From an uncultured Sphingomonadales bacterium (GTDB lineage Bacteria > Pseudomonadota > Alphaproteobacteria > Sphingomonadales > Sphingomonadaceae), in assembly GCA_903832325.1 (NCBI GenBank), contig CAILBC010000004.1:1-64000 (forward strand): 64,000 nucleotides of DNA, in the 5' to 3' direction. Position numbers and translations under genes: made by a program. Shown here in pieces: positions 24,934 to 34,274 of this stretch (position 1 is the first letter of the stretch; every line of letters starts with the position of its first letter). The notes below the pieces were generated by a model. That model was given only the letters and a program-made list of their open reading frames with translations, had not been told where the DNA came from and searched no databases.

Positions 24934-25704
24934 TCAATTGATGCAATAGCCGCCATCGATCACCAGCGTGGTGCCGGTGACGAAGTCGGCTTCATCAGAG
25001 GCCAGGTACAGGATGCCATAGGCCTGCTGGATCGGATCGCACACCCGGCGCAGCGGGGTGTTCCTGAGAATGCCGTCGCGAATGTCCGGATTTTCCATCG
25101 GCAAGCGCATCATTGGCGTGTCGGTCGGGCCGGGATGCACCGAATTGCAGCGGATATTGTGCGGGCCATAATGCCAGGCGATGTCCTTGGTCATGCCGGC
25201 CACCCCGCCTTTTGACGCCGAATAGGCAAAGCCGCTGACACTGCCAAGAATGGTGGACAACGACGCCACGTTGATGATTGATCCACCACCGTTCGCCTTC
25301 ATGATCGGGATGACGTATTTTGCCCCCCAAAACACGCCCTTGGTGTTGGTATCGAGGATCAGATCCCACTCGGCTTCACTGATATCTTCGGGCGTGTCGA
25401 ACGGGTTTTCGTCGGCCTTGCCCGCCACGTTGGCCAGAATGTTGATCGGGCCATAAATCGCCACGGCACGTTCGGTCACCGCTTTCCAATCGGCCTCCGC
25501 GGCGACATCGTGCGGCATGGCAGTGGCCTCGAAACCCTCGGCCCGGATCTCTGCCACAATCCGTTCCAGCGCGACCATATTGCGCGCGGTGGCGACGACT
25601 TTGGCACCTTCACGCGCAAACAGGCGCGCGGTGGCGCCGCCGATGCCGCCCACCGCGCCCGTGACGATCGCAACTTTGCCTTCCAGCCGGCCCATGCGCG
25701 CCAT
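24934..25704 (-). CDS. Short-chain dehydrogenase/reductase
   Basis: A 256-aa classical SDR with GAVGGIGGA, NVAGKADENPF, VASLSTILGSVSGFAYSASK (Ser, Tyr, Lys) and FVTGTTLVIDGGYCIN. The ATG at 25704 shares a base with the stop of the preceding SDR (TGATG), showing translational coupling. It is the distal gene of the six-gene operon that starts with BVMO 3. The substrate is unknown; oxidation of a secondary alcohol in the same pathway is likely. Confidence 0.9.
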   Translation of the reverse strand: MARMGRLEGKVAIVTGAVGGIGGATARLFAREGAKVVATARNMVALERIVAEIRAEGFEATAMPHDVAAEADWKAVTERAVAIYGPINILANVAGKADENPFDTPEDISEAEWDLILDTNTKGVFWGAKYVIPIMKANGGGSIINVASLSTILGSVSGFAYSASKGGVAGMTKDIAWHYGPHNIRCNSVHPGPTDTPMMRLPMENPDIRDGILRNTPLRRVCDPIQQAYGILYLASDEADFVTGTTLVIDGGYCIN

Positions 25705-26516
25705 CAACCGGCAAACAGCGTCATGCCACCATCCACGCGCAGCACTTGCCCGTGCACAAAGCGGCTGTCTGGCCCGGCAAGGAACGCCAGCGCGTCCGCG
25801 ATTTCATCGGGTTCGGCATAACGGTCGAGTGTGTCGGTGGCCTCCATCTTGGCCCGATTGACCACGCGGGTCGATGTAAAGCGGGCAGTCTTGACCATAC
25901 CCGGGCTCAGCGCATTGACGCGCACGTTAAAAGCCTGAAGCTCATCGGCCAGCGACCGGGTATAATGCACCACTGCCGCCTTCAGCGTGCCATACATGGC
26001 CGCCTTGGCACTGGCTTTGTGCGCTGCAACCGATGTGATGTTGATCACATTGCCTTGCCGACGCTCCCGCATGCCCGGAATGAAGGTCTTGCACATCAGG
26101 ATGGTGCCGATCAGATTGCTGTTGATCAACGCCTCGACGTCTTCCATCTTGATATCGAGCGCGGTGTTGGGATCGGGCTTGCCCCCGGCAGCGGCAATAT
26201 CGCCGCCCGCGCAATTGACCAGAATATCGACCGGCCCCAGTTCACGCTCGATGTCTTCGCGCATTTTGGGTACCGCCACGCGATCGCCGATATTGCCGGT
26301 GACTGCTGCGACGCGCACGCCATGATTTTGCGCAATCTCATCGCGGACCACGCCAAGATCGGCCGCTTCGCCATATTCCGACGAGGCGGTCCATGACAGA
26401 TCGTGAATTGCAACGTCTGCGCCCATGCTGGCCAGACGTTCGGTAAAGGCACGGCCCAGACCTCGGCCCGATCCTGTGACGAACGCTACTTTTCCGGCGA
26501 GGGGTTTGTCAGACAT
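25704..26516 (-). CDS. Short-chain dehydrogenase/reductase
   Basis: A 270-aa SDR with GSGRGLGRA, an acidic IHDLSW after strand 2 pointing to NAD preference, NCAGGDIAAAGG, ITSVAAHKASAKAAMYGTLK with the Tyr/Lys pair, and RVDGGMTLFAG. The longer insertion after beta-2 resembles the hydroxysteroid-17-beta-like / multifunctional-enzyme SDR group. It lies between the flavin hydroxylase and another SDR. Confidence 0.9.
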   Translation of the reverse strand: MSDKPLAGKVAFVTGSGRGLGRAFTERLASMGADVAIHDLSWTASSEYGEAADLGVVRDEIAQNHGVRVAAVTGNIGDRVAVPKMREDIERELGPVDILVNCAGGDIAAAGGKPDPNTALDIKMEDVEALINSNLIGTILMCKTFIPGMRERRQGNVINITSVAAHKASAKAAMYGTLKAAVVHYTRSLADELQAFNVRVNALSPGMVKTARFTSTRVVNRAKMEATDTLDRYAEPDEIADALAFLAGPDSRFVHGQVLRVDGGMTLFAG

Positions 26517-26569
26517 CGGGGTACCACTCCAATCGGGACTTTGCTGAGAAACGGGGGATCACAAACACA

Positions 26570-27766
26570 TCAGACGTAATAGCGATGATCGGGCAATTCG
26601 ATCGAAACATGCGCTTCCTGCCCGACTTCGCCGACCGCGATCACGGGCTGGTTGATTTCGTCATTACGGTGGTCGATTTCCGCCTGCGTGCGCGGGTGCA
26701 GAAAGGCGATGCTCGGCTCGATCAGGGCGCGGTTGGCCAAAACGAACGGGCGCATGGTCTGTTCGTAACTGGCGAAAGCTGCTGCGTGGCTGACTGACTT
26801 CAGCAGTTCCACCGCCAGCACATAGGCACCAACCATGGCGAGGCTGCCGCCCTGCCCGGTGAAGAACGACGGACCATAAGCTGCGTCGCCCACCAGCGCC
26901 ACGCGGCCCTGTGACCAGTTCTGCAGATCGACATACGTCGTGCCGTCGTAGAACAGATCGCTGGCCTGCTCCATCAGATCGAGTAGCCGGGGCACCTCCC
27001 AGCCGTATCCGGCAAAAGTCTGGCGGAACAACGTGCAAACATCGCGATCGTTGCGCATCCGGTCATAGGGCGGATTGTCGGTGTGGAATTCTAAGAACGC
27101 ATTGGCCAGTGACCGGTCACTGGTCGAAAACAACACCGCCGCTTTGCCGGGGATATTCCACGACACATTTTCGTTCCAGACATCGAAGACATTCGGGATC
27201 GAAAATCCGACATAGCAATAGCCGAGATATTTCAAGCATTCAGCGGCCGGATCGATGGTCAGCTTGCGCGTGGTGGAATTGACTCCGTCCGCACCGATAA
27301 CCAGATCAAAGGTGCGCGTTGCCCCGCTGGCGAAGGTCACGTGTGCGCTGTCGGCATCCTGTTCGATGGCAGCGATCGATTCATTGTAGATGAATTCAAC
27401 CCCAGCGCCCATCGCGCCGAGCACGGTTTCCATCAGCGCGGTGCGCGGTACTTCCAGATCACGCCCGACTACGCCACCGCTGACGGCCTGCGGACGGATC
27501 ACGCCAGCCGCTGTTCCATAGCGATCGAGGAACGTGACCTTTTCGACATTGACGTGCGATTGCTTGAGGTGCGGGACAATCCCCATACGCAGCACGACTT
27601 CCATCGCCGGGCCACGCAAATCGACCGCATAGCCGCCCTTGCGCGGGCCGGACGCACGTTCGACGACGGTGACCTGATAGCCGAACCGGTCAAGCCAGAA
27701 CGCCAGCGCAGGCCCGGCAATGCTCGCTCCGGAAATCAACACGCGGCCACGATCCTTGGGCGTCAT
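26570..27766 (-). CDS. FAD-dependent aromatic hydroxylase (group A flavin monooxygenase)
   Basis: A 398-aa PHBH-fold enzyme. It has the FAD motif VLISGASIAGPALAFWL in a modified form (GASIAG), VVERASGPRKGGYAVDLRG, the DG motif DLVIGADGVNSTTRK and the GD motif RVALVGDAAYGPSFFTGQG. Such enzymes hydroxylate phenolic or polycyclic substrates and include TetX-like members. It is third from the end of the BVMO 3 operon, between a TauD-type dioxygenase and two SDRs. The 54-bp gap before the SDR start has no obvious promoter. Confidence 0.9.
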   Translation of the reverse strand: MTPKDRGRVLISGASIAGPALAFWLDRFGYQVTVVERASGPRKGGYAVDLRGPAMEVVLRMGIVPHLKQSHVNVEKVTFLDRYGTAAGVIRPQAVSGGVVGRDLEVPRTALMETVLGAMGAGVEFIYNESIAAIEQDADSAHVTFASGATRTFDLVIGADGVNSTTRKLTIDPAAECLKYLGYCYVGFSIPNVFDVWNENVSWNIPGKAAVLFSTSDRSLANAFLEFHTDNPPYDRMRNDRDVCTLFRQTFAGYGWEVPRLLDLMEQASDLFYDGTTYVDLQNWSQGRVALVGDAAYGPSFFTGQGGSLAMVGAYVLAVELLKSVSHAAAFASYEQTMRPFVLANRALIEPSIAFLHPRTQAEIDHRNDEINQPVIAVGEVGQEAHVSIELPDHRYYV

Positions 27767-27781
27767 AAAAGTCCTTCCGCA

Positions 27782-28717
27782 TCAAAAATTCATGATTTTC
27801 GCATCGACGAACTCGGCCCCCACAAGGCGGCCGAGGCCATAGTCGCCAGCGATCGTGGTCCGTTCCATCCAGCGGATTTCGTCCGGCGCGCAGCCGGCGG
27901 CACAATGCAACATGCGCCAATTGTCCCACAGCACCATCTCGCCCAGTTGCCAGCGATGCCAATAGGCATAGCGCGGATCGGTGGCATAGCCGGTGATCTC
28001 CTGCAGCAGATCGTCGCTTTCCGCTTCGGCCATTCCGGCAATACCCAGCACAAACCAGGGCGAAATATTCAGCACTTTGCGCCCGGTTTCGGCCTGTTCG
28101 TAAACCAGTGGATGCAGCACACGTGGATAAGTCTTGCTGCGCGAGGCAATCGCGGCCTTCGTCTCGTGCAGCACTTTGACCGCGCCATTGCGCCCGAACT
28201 TCTGCAGTTCCGGGTTGCGATCGAACTGATAGATCGCCTCCAGGCCTTCCAGCCGGGTTTTCAGGCGCTGGGGTAGTGCTTCATAGGTGGCAATCTTGTC
28301 GATATAACCGGTTTCGCCTTGGCTTTTGGGCAGGACCAGCGGGCGCAAGATGCCGCCATGGTTGATATGATCGACATAGATCAGGTCCGAATGCCAGGGC
28401 AGCCAGGCCGCCAGCGGCGTTCCGTCGACTTCGACAATATAGGGATCTTCGGGATCGTGCCTGACCGAGAAGATTTCCTTGCGCGTCGGATCGGTGTGGA
28501 GCGGGTGAACCAGCAAGGGCCCGAACACACGGCTGAGATCGACATGCGCGCGTTCGCCTTCAAGCCCGCGGAATATCAGCAGGCCGTCCCGCGCCCAATG
28601 CTGGCGCAACCGTGCCTGAACCTCGCGGTTGGCAAGATCATCGGCACGAAGCCCGATAATCTCAACACCATATGGCAGAGCTTTGTCGATCGGGCGAACT
28701 TCGAAGTGTTTTCCCAT
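27782..28717 (-). CDS. TauD/TfdA-family Fe(II)/2-oxoglutarate dioxygenase
   Basis: A 311-aa dioxygenase with iron ligands in WHSDLIY (His109, Asp111) and MLHCAAG (His271), and the 2-oxoglutarate-binding arginine in RWMERTTIAGDYG. Family members hydroxylate next to an ether, sulphonate or carboxylate and thereby cleave the bond (for example 2,4-D, taurine). In a BVMO / aldolase / hydroxylase operon, oxidative cleavage of an ether or hydroxylation of an alicyclic carbon is plausible. It lies 8 bp from the aldolase gene. Confidence 0.92.
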   Translation of the reverse strand: MGKHFEVRPIDKALPYGVEIIGLRADDLANREVQARLRQHWARDGLLIFRGLEGERAHVDLSRVFGPLLVHPLHTDPTRKEIFSVRHDPEDPYIVEVDGTPLAAWLPWHSDLIYVDHINHGGILRPLVLPKSQGETGYIDKIATYEALPQRLKTRLEGLEAIYQFDRNPELQKFGRNGAVKVLHETKAAIASRSKTYPRVLHPLVYEQAETGRKVLNISPWFVLGIAGMAEAESDDLLQEITGYATDPRYAYWHRWQLGEMVLWDNWRMLHCAAGCAPDEIRWMERTTIAGDYGLGRLVGAEFVDAKIMNF

Positions 28718-28724
28718 GGTCAGA

Positions 28725-29480
28725 TCAATCTCGCCAGCTACGGTCGAGCCGGTCGAGCCGGCGGACCATCGAATCGAATTCCAGCGTGCCGCGCCCTTTC
28801 GGCCCGCGCATCTGCCGGATATCGCGATTGTGTGCGTCGAGCACGCTTTGCGGAATCAACTCGGGTTCGCCCATCGACAGCGTGGCCAGTTGCACTTCGC
28901 AGGCGCGTTGCAGCGCCCAGAACTGGTGGAATGCCTCGGGCAAAGTGCTGCCCAGCACCACCGGGCCATGGTTGCGCAGCATTATCACTCTGTGATCGCC
29001 CAGATTAGCCAGCAACCGCGCGCCCTCTTCTTCGCGGACGGTAATCCCTTCAAAATCGTGCCAGCCCAGCTTGCCCATGAACGTAGCGGCATAGAAATTG
29101 ATCGGCAGAAGGCCGCCCTTGACCGAGCACACCGCCATGGTCGCGGTGGTATGCGCATGGATGACAGCGTGCGAATCCGGAATATTGCGGTGAAACAGCG
29201 AATGCTGCACCAGCCCGGCCTTGTTCACCGGCCAGGGGTTGGCGGTATCGACCTTGTTGCCCTGGCCATCAACCTTGATCAGCAACGACGCAGTGATTTC
29301 GCTGTATTGCAGCCCAAACGGATTGATCAGATAGGCGCCCTGTTCACCCGGCACCCTGACCGTGATGTGGTTGTAGATCATTTCGTCCCAACCCAGCATC
29401 GCAAAGATCCGGTAACAGGCTGCCAGTTCCTGCCGGGCCGCCCATTCTTCCGGACTGCGGTTTTCGCGTGTCGCTTTCAT
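28725..29480 (-). CDS. Class II aldolase/adducin-family protein (second copy)
   Basis: A 251-aa class II aldolase-type protein with HAHTTATM metal ligands and RNHGPVVLG. It is a close paralogue of 15097-15864 over its full length. AAGGAA eight bases upstream supports the ATG at 29480; an in-frame ATG at 29501 exists but would overlap the BVMO stop. The two copies sit in different regulons, so the reaction is probably shared by both pathways. Confidence 0.9.
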   Translation of the reverse strand: MKATRENRSPEEWAARQELAACYRIFAMLGWDEMIYNHITVRVPGEQGAYLINPFGLQYSEITASLLIKVDGQGNKVDTANPWPVNKAGLVQHSLFHRNIPDSHAVIHAHTTATMAVCSVKGGLLPINFYAATFMGKLGWHDFEGITVREEEGARLLANLGDHRVIMLRNHGPVVLGSTLPEAFHQFWALQRACEVQLATLSMGEPELIPQSVLDAHNRDIRQMRGPKGRGTLEFDSMVRRLDRLDRSWRD

Positions 29481-29497
29481 GTTGAATTCCTTGCGTT

Positions 29498-31306
29498 TCA
29501 AGGCGCCTTATGGGTCTGAAGCCCCGGAAATCCGCCGGCCTGACGCCAGGATTGCAGTTCGCCAAAATAGGCCATCGGGCCGCCGCCATAAGGGCCGGTC
29601 TGAACCGGCACGCCAGCAAGATCCCCCTCGTTGTTGTAATAGCCGGGGGTGCATTCCTGCTGAAAGCTGGCGTTTTGCGGTGCCATCGGGTTGCGCGCCG
29701 ACAGATAGATGATCTTGTCAACGTATGCCTGTTCAGCCTCGCGGGTCAGTTCGAAGGTTTTGGTCAGGCCATCGGTGGCGTTGACGATGACATCGGCGAC
29801 ATATTCGGTCTGTTCATCGAGCATGTGGACATGATTGGCGTTGAGCCCGACGTGGTCGATCCCGCCAATCATGAAACAGTTGGGAAAGCCGTTTACCAGC
29901 ATGCCGTGCAATGTGCGCACGCCCTCTTTCCAGTGCTCCATCAGCGTTACGCCATGCTTGCCAGTGACATCAAAGCCCGAACGCGACAGGAAGCCCGTGC
30001 CGACTTCGAACCCGGTTGAAAACACGATGCAATCCAGCGGATAGTGCACGCCATTGGCCCAGATTCCGGTTTCGTCGATCCGCTCGACGCCCTGGCCATT
30101 GGTGTCGACCAGATGGACATTGGGCCGGTTGAAAGCCTGCAGATAATAATCGTTGAAGCACGGGCGTTTGCAAAAATAGTTGTACCATGGCTTTAACGCT
30201 TCGGCGGTTTTCGGGTCTTCGACGACGTCGCTGATGCGCTGGCGCAGGCTCTCCATCTTGCGGAAGTTGGCCATTTGCGACGGATCGACGTCGCCGCCCT
30301 GATCGTCACGCGCGTCGAGAAAATTGGCAGTCCAGCCGTCATTGACCAGATCGACGTCCTGCGGTGTGCCGTTGACGAGATTGGTGAAATTCACCATCCG
30401 CGCACGCTGCCAGCCGGGTTTGAGCGAGGCCCACCACTCGGGATCGATCAGCTTGTCGCCGCGCACATCGATCGAGGACGGTGTGCGCTGGAATGCGAAC
30501 AGTTCCTGCGCGCTTTGCGCAAGATGTGGAAGGCACTGGATCGCGGTAGCGCCTGTGCCGATGATCCCGACGCGCTTGTCGGACAGTTTCGTCAAATCGC
30601 CATAGGCGGAACCGCCAGTATACCCATAATCCCACCGGCTGGTGTGGAAGGCCTTGCCTTTGAACGTCTCGATACCGGGGATGCCGGGCAACTTTGGCTG
30701 CGCCAGCGGACCAAGCCCCATCACCACATAGCGGGCCGTCATCACGTCGCCGCGATTGGTGTGGATTTTCCACCGTTCTGACACTTCATCCCACACCATG
30801 GCGGTGACTGCCGCCTGGAACACAGCATCACGGTAGAGGTCATACTTGCGGGCGATCTTGCGCGCATGTTCCTGCAATTCGGGCGCCGGGGGATATTTGC
30901 GCGAAGGCATGTCGCCGATGTCTTCGAGCATCGGCATGTAGATCGTGCTGTCGATGTCGCAGGCCGCGCCGGGATAGCGGTTCCAGTACCAGGTGCCGCC
31001 GAAATCGCCGCCGCGTTCGACAATGCGGATGCTTTGCACCCCGGCCTGGCGCAGACGCGCGCCGGTCATCAGCCCGGAAAAGCCACCGCCGATCACCAGC
31101 ACATCGACTTCATCGTGCAGCGGTGCGCGTTCGATGATCGTTTCGACATGGGGATCGCTGGCAAAGTCGCTGAATTCTGCGGCGATCTTGCGATATTGCG
31201 CCTTGCCGTCGGCGCGCACCCGCTTGGCCCGCTCGGCAGCGTATTTTTCACGAAGCGCAGCCGGATCAAAGCCCGACTGTCGATCGGACGATGCGTTCGA
31301 ATCCAT
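29498..31306 (-). CDS. Baeyer-Villiger monooxygenase 3
   Basis: A 602-aa BVMO with the same plan as BVMO 1: an N-terminal extension, VLVIGGGFSGLM at about 69-80, GGTWYWNRYPGAACD, fingerprint FKGKAFHTSRWD (215-226) and IIGTGATAIQ. GGGAG before the ATG at 31306 fixes the start. First gene of a six-gene operon (BVMO, aldolase, TauD, flavin hydroxylase, SDR, SDR), divergent from the AraC regulator 124 bp away. Similarity to BVMO 1 across the whole length suggests a duplication with separate regulation. Confidence 0.94.
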   Translation of the reverse strand: MDSNASSDRQSGFDPAALREKYAAERAKRVRADGKAQYRKIAAEFSDFASDPHVETIIERAPLHDEVDVLVIGGGFSGLMTGARLRQAGVQSIRIVERGGDFGGTWYWNRYPGAACDIDSTIYMPMLEDIGDMPSRKYPPAPELQEHARKIARKYDLYRDAVFQAAVTAMVWDEVSERWKIHTNRGDVMTARYVVMGLGPLAQPKLPGIPGIETFKGKAFHTSRWDYGYTGGSAYGDLTKLSDKRVGIIGTGATAIQCLPHLAQSAQELFAFQRTPSSIDVRGDKLIDPEWWASLKPGWQRARMVNFTNLVNGTPQDVDLVNDGWTANFLDARDDQGGDVDPSQMANFRKMESLRQRISDVVEDPKTAEALKPWYNYFCKRPCFNDYYLQAFNRPNVHLVDTNGQGVERIDETGIWANGVHYPLDCIVFSTGFEVGTGFLSRSGFDVTGKHGVTLMEHWKEGVRTLHGMLVNGFPNCFMIGGIDHVGLNANHVHMLDEQTEYVADVIVNATDGLTKTFELTREAEQAYVDKIIYLSARNPMAPQNASFQQECTPGYYNNEGDLAGVPVQTGPYGGGPMAYFGELQSWRQAGGFPGLQTHKAP

Positions 31307-31373
31307 GGAATCTCCCACGTTTTTATCGTCGTTGATCATACGTCGCATGACGATTGACGGCATCCATTGATTT

Positions 31374-31388
31374 CGACAAAGAATGTCG
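31374..31388. promoter_or_regulatory. 15-bp inverted repeat in AraC/BVMO 3 divergent promoter
   Basis: CGACA-AAGAA-TGTCG is a perfect 5+5+5 inverted repeat midway between the divergent starts (31306 and 31431). It may be bound by the adjacent AraC regulator, although AraC sites are more often direct repeats. Confidence 0.35.
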
Positions 31389-31430
31389 TGTTTTCGCCAA
31401 ACTTGCGTGGACGCCCCGGAGGCCACGATC

Positions 31431-32237
31431 ATGCCCCTTGCAACACCGCAACCCAGCGCTGCCGGCGAAGTGCACCTTGCCGCGCGTGCCAGCAATCTGA
31501 TCTGGCGCGGACAGCGCTGGGAAGCGCCCGAAAACCTGCATCAACGTGGATTGCTGAACTACGTCGTGCGCGGCGCGTTGCATTGCGAGGCCAGTAACAA
31601 TGTCTGGATCACACCGCCAACCATGGTGTTCTGGTTGCCCGGGGGCACGCTGCACAACGCCTATGCCTATGGCAATTTCGAGAGTTACGCAGTCTGGGTT
31701 GATGCCGATGCACGCATGCCGCGCGAATGCTGCATCGCCTCGGTCACCCCGCTGTTGCGCGAACTGCTGGTGCGCGCCTCGGGTTTTCCCGAACAGGCCC
31801 CCGCCGACAGCCATGAGCGGCGCATACTCAATGTGATCATGGGCGAAATTGTCCTGTTGCCCTGGGAAAACCTGCGCCTGCCCATGCCGACCCATCCGCG
31901 TTTGCGGCCTTTGGTCGAGGCCATGATTGCCGATCCGGCCAACAAGGCAACGGGCGCCGCCTGGGCCGCGCGTTTCGGATTGAGCGAGCGAACGATGTCG
32001 CGACTGTTCCTTGACGACATCGGCCTGAATTGGGGTGACTGGAAACGCCAATTGCTGGTGACCATGGCCTTGCAGCGTATGGCCAACGGCAGTTCGGTGC
32101 AGACGGTCGCACTGAACCTGGGTTATGACAGCGCCAGCAGTTTCATCGCCATGTTCAAGCGCACGCTGGGCAAGCCACCCGGCCAATATCTGACCGAACG
32201 GTTTGCAAAGTCGCAGCATTGGCAGGCGCACGGCTGA
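31431..32237 (+). CDS. AraC-family transcriptional regulator
   Basis: A 268-aa regulator with an N-terminal cupin sensor (NYVVRGALHCEA, then FWLPGGTLHNAYAY) and a C-terminal double helix-turn-helix (AARFGLSERTMSRLFLDDIG, then VQTVALNLGYDSASSFIAMF, then KRTLGKPPGQY). GGAGG seven to eleven bases upstream favours the ATG at 31431 over that at 31383. It probably activates the divergent BVMO 3 operon in response to a small ligand held by the cupin. Confidence 0.9.
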   Translation: MPLATPQPSAAGEVHLAARASNLIWRGQRWEAPENLHQRGLLNYVVRGALHCEASNNVWITPPTMVFWLPGGTLHNAYAYGNFESYAVWVDADARMPRECCIASVTPLLRELLVRASGFPEQAPADSHERRILNVIMGEIVLLPWENLRLPMPTHPRLRPLVEAMIADPANKATGAAWAARFGLSERTMSRLFLDDIGLNWGDWKRQLLVTMALQRMANGSSVQTVALNLGYDSASSFIAMFKRTLGKPPGQYLTERFAKSQHWQAHG

Positions 32238-32241
32238 ACTG

Positions 32242-33309
32242 TCATGCGGTCAACAGATCGCACACGGCTTGCGTCACTTGCGCTGTCGTCGCGGTGCCGC
32301 CCAGATCGCCGGTGTGCAGCGCCGGATTGGCCGTAACCTGCTCGACCGCGTGCATTACGCGCGCAGCAGCTTCGCCTTCGCCGAGATGTTCCAGCAGCAT
32401 CACCACCGACCAGAATGTCCCTACCGGATTGGCCAGTCCTTTGCCCATGATATCGAATGCCGAACCGTGGATCGGCTCGAACATCGAGGGATAGCGCCGT
32501 TCGGGATCGATATTGCCGGTCGGCGCGATGCCCAGGCTGCCCGCCAGCGCCGCTGCCAGATCGCTCAGAATGTCGGCGTGCAGATTGGTGGCGACAATCG
32601 TGTCGAGTGTGGCCGGGTGATTGACCATCCGCGCAGTGGCCGCATCGACCAGTTCCTTGTCCCAGCTGACATCGGGGAATTCGGTCGAAATTTCGACCGC
32701 GATTTCGTCCCACATTACCATGGCATGGCGCTGGGCATTGCTCTTGGTAATCACCGTCAGCAATTTGCGCGGGCGGGACTGGGCCAGGCGAAAGGCAAAG
32801 CGCATGATGCGTTCGACTCCGGCGCGGGTCATGATCGATACGTCGGTGGCCGCTTCGATCGGGTGGCCCTGATGCACCCGGCCGCCGACGCCGGAATATT
32901 CGCCTTCGGAATTTTCGCGTACGATCACCCAGTTCAGATCATCGGGGCCGCAGCGTTTGAGCGGGGCATCGATGCCCGGCAGGATGCGAGTCGGGCGCAC
33001 GTTGGCGTATTGGTCAAAACCCTGACAGATTTTCAGGCGCAGGCCCCACAACGTTACGTGATCGGGGATGTGCGGATCTCCGGCTGAACCGAACAGGATC
33101 GCATCCTTGTTGCGCAAATCGTCCAACCCGTCGGCGGGCATCATCGCGCCATGTGCACGATAATAGTCGCCACCCCATTCGAAGTTTTCAAAAGTGAAGT
33201 GCAACTGGTTGCTGGACCGGGCCAACGCTTCGAGCACCTCCTGCCCGGCCGGGACAACCTCCTTGCCGATGCCGTCACCGGGGATAGTCGCGATTGCATA
33301 AGTTTTCAT
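32242..33309 (-). CDS. Tartrate dehydrogenase-type oxidative decarboxylase
   Basis: A 355-aa member of the isocitrate/isopropylmalate dehydrogenase family. It opens IATIPGDGIGKEV and carries the tartrate/D-malate branch signature WVIVRENSEGEYSGVGGR, the lysine in ITKSNAQRHAM, and FEPIHGSAFDIMGKGLANPV. It oxidises and decarboxylates a 2-hydroxy diacid with NAD and a divalent metal. It is a paralogue of 36183-37253. It converges with the AraC gene (4 bp between ends) and is divergent from the tandem SDR pair, which may share its promoter region. Confidence 0.9.
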   Translation of the reverse strand: MKTYAIATIPGDGIGKEVVPAGQEVLEALARSSNQLHFTFENFEWGGDYYRAHGAMMPADGLDDLRNKDAILFGSAGDPHIPDHVTLWGLRLKICQGFDQYANVRPTRILPGIDAPLKRCGPDDLNWVIVRENSEGEYSGVGGRVHQGHPIEAATDVSIMTRAGVERIMRFAFRLAQSRPRKLLTVITKSNAQRHAMVMWDEIAVEISTEFPDVSWDKELVDAATARMVNHPATLDTIVATNLHADILSDLAAALAGSLGIAPTGNIDPERRYPSMFEPIHGSAFDIMGKGLANPVGTFWSVVMLLEHLGEGEAAARVMHAVEQVTANPALHTGDLGGTATTAQVTQAVCDLLTA

Positions 33310-33478
33310 GGAACAGGTGCCTCGCAAAGTTGGTTTCAGGATCAGCGGCGAGGCGTCTGGACAGACCGTTTTGTTACCGCTATTTGAGAATTCTTTATAC
33401 AACGCTTTGCGGCCGATCAAGTTCGGAATTCGCGCCTTTGCAGCCACCACAAACAAACACACCGGGAGAGAATCAATC

Positions 33479-34249
33479 ATGGCACGCACATTTGTCATCA
33501 CCGGGGCCGCGTCCGGTCTGGGCGAAGCCGCCGCCAATCGCCTGAAGGCGAAAGGTCACACAGTCATTGGTGTCGATCTGCAAGGGTCGGACATCAACGT
33601 CGATCTGGGCACCGTTCAAGGCCGCCTCGACATGGTCGAACAAGTGCGCGCACGCGCGCCCGATGGGCTGGACGGCATTTTCGCTTCGGCCGGCACGTCG
33701 GACTTCAACCGCTCCGGACTGGTTATTGCAGTCAACTATTTTGGCTCGCTCGCAACGTTTGAAGGGCTGCATCCTTTGCTGCGGGGCCCCGGCGCGCGCT
33801 GTCTGGCAGTGGCGTCTTGCGCCGTGCTCGTGTCCAGCCCGGAAATCCTTGAGCTTGAAGAGCTTTGCTTGCAGGGCAAGGAAGCCGAAGCTGTGGCGCT
33901 CGGTCAGACTTATGGCACGCCCAGCACGTATCCCGCATCCAAACGCGCGTTGACCCGTTGGGCCCGCCACACCTCGATCAAGCCCGAGTGGGCCGGTTCG
34001 GGCATCCTGCTCAACATCCTTGCCCCTGGCGTGGTCAAAACCCCGATGGTGACGCGCACCATGGCCAACCCGGAATCGGCAGCGATCCTCAAGGAAAAGT
34101 CACCGATCGCGGTCAATGCCTATGCCGAACCGGAAGTCGCCGCCGAAATGGTCGATTTCCTGCTGAACTTTGAAGGCAACTACATCGTCGGCCAGGTGTT
34201 CTTTATCGATGGCGGCACCGAAGTGCTGACGCGCCCGGACACGTTCTGA
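33479..34249 (+). CDS. SDR of the 3-alpha-hydroxysteroid dehydrogenase/carbonyl reductase type (copy 1)
   Basis: A 256-aa SDR with GAASGLGEA and a short route to GVDLQGSDINVDLGTVQGR, AVNYFG, the long insert LELEELCLQGKEAEAV, the YPASK active site, and VFFIDGGTEVLTRPDTF at the C-terminus. These match the Comamonas 3-alpha-HSD/carbonyl reductase group, which reduces steroid or other carbonyls with NADH. The ATG at 33479 follows GGGAGAG. It is followed 25 bp later by a close copy, so it arose by tandem duplication. A steroid substrate is not proven. Confidence 0.9.
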   Translation: MARTFVITGAASGLGEAAANRLKAKGHTVIGVDLQGSDINVDLGTVQGRLDMVEQVRARAPDGLDGIFASAGTSDFNRSGLVIAVNYFGSLATFEGLHPLLRGPGARCLAVASCAVLVSSPEILELEELCLQGKEAEAVALGQTYGTPSTYPASKRALTRWARHTSIKPEWAGSGILLNILAPGVVKTPMVTRTMANPESAAILKEKSPIAVNAYAEPEVAAEMVDFLLNFEGNYIVGQVFFIDGGTEVLTRPDTF

Positions 34250-34274
34250 TTTTCTCACAGAATGAGGCTGATTT

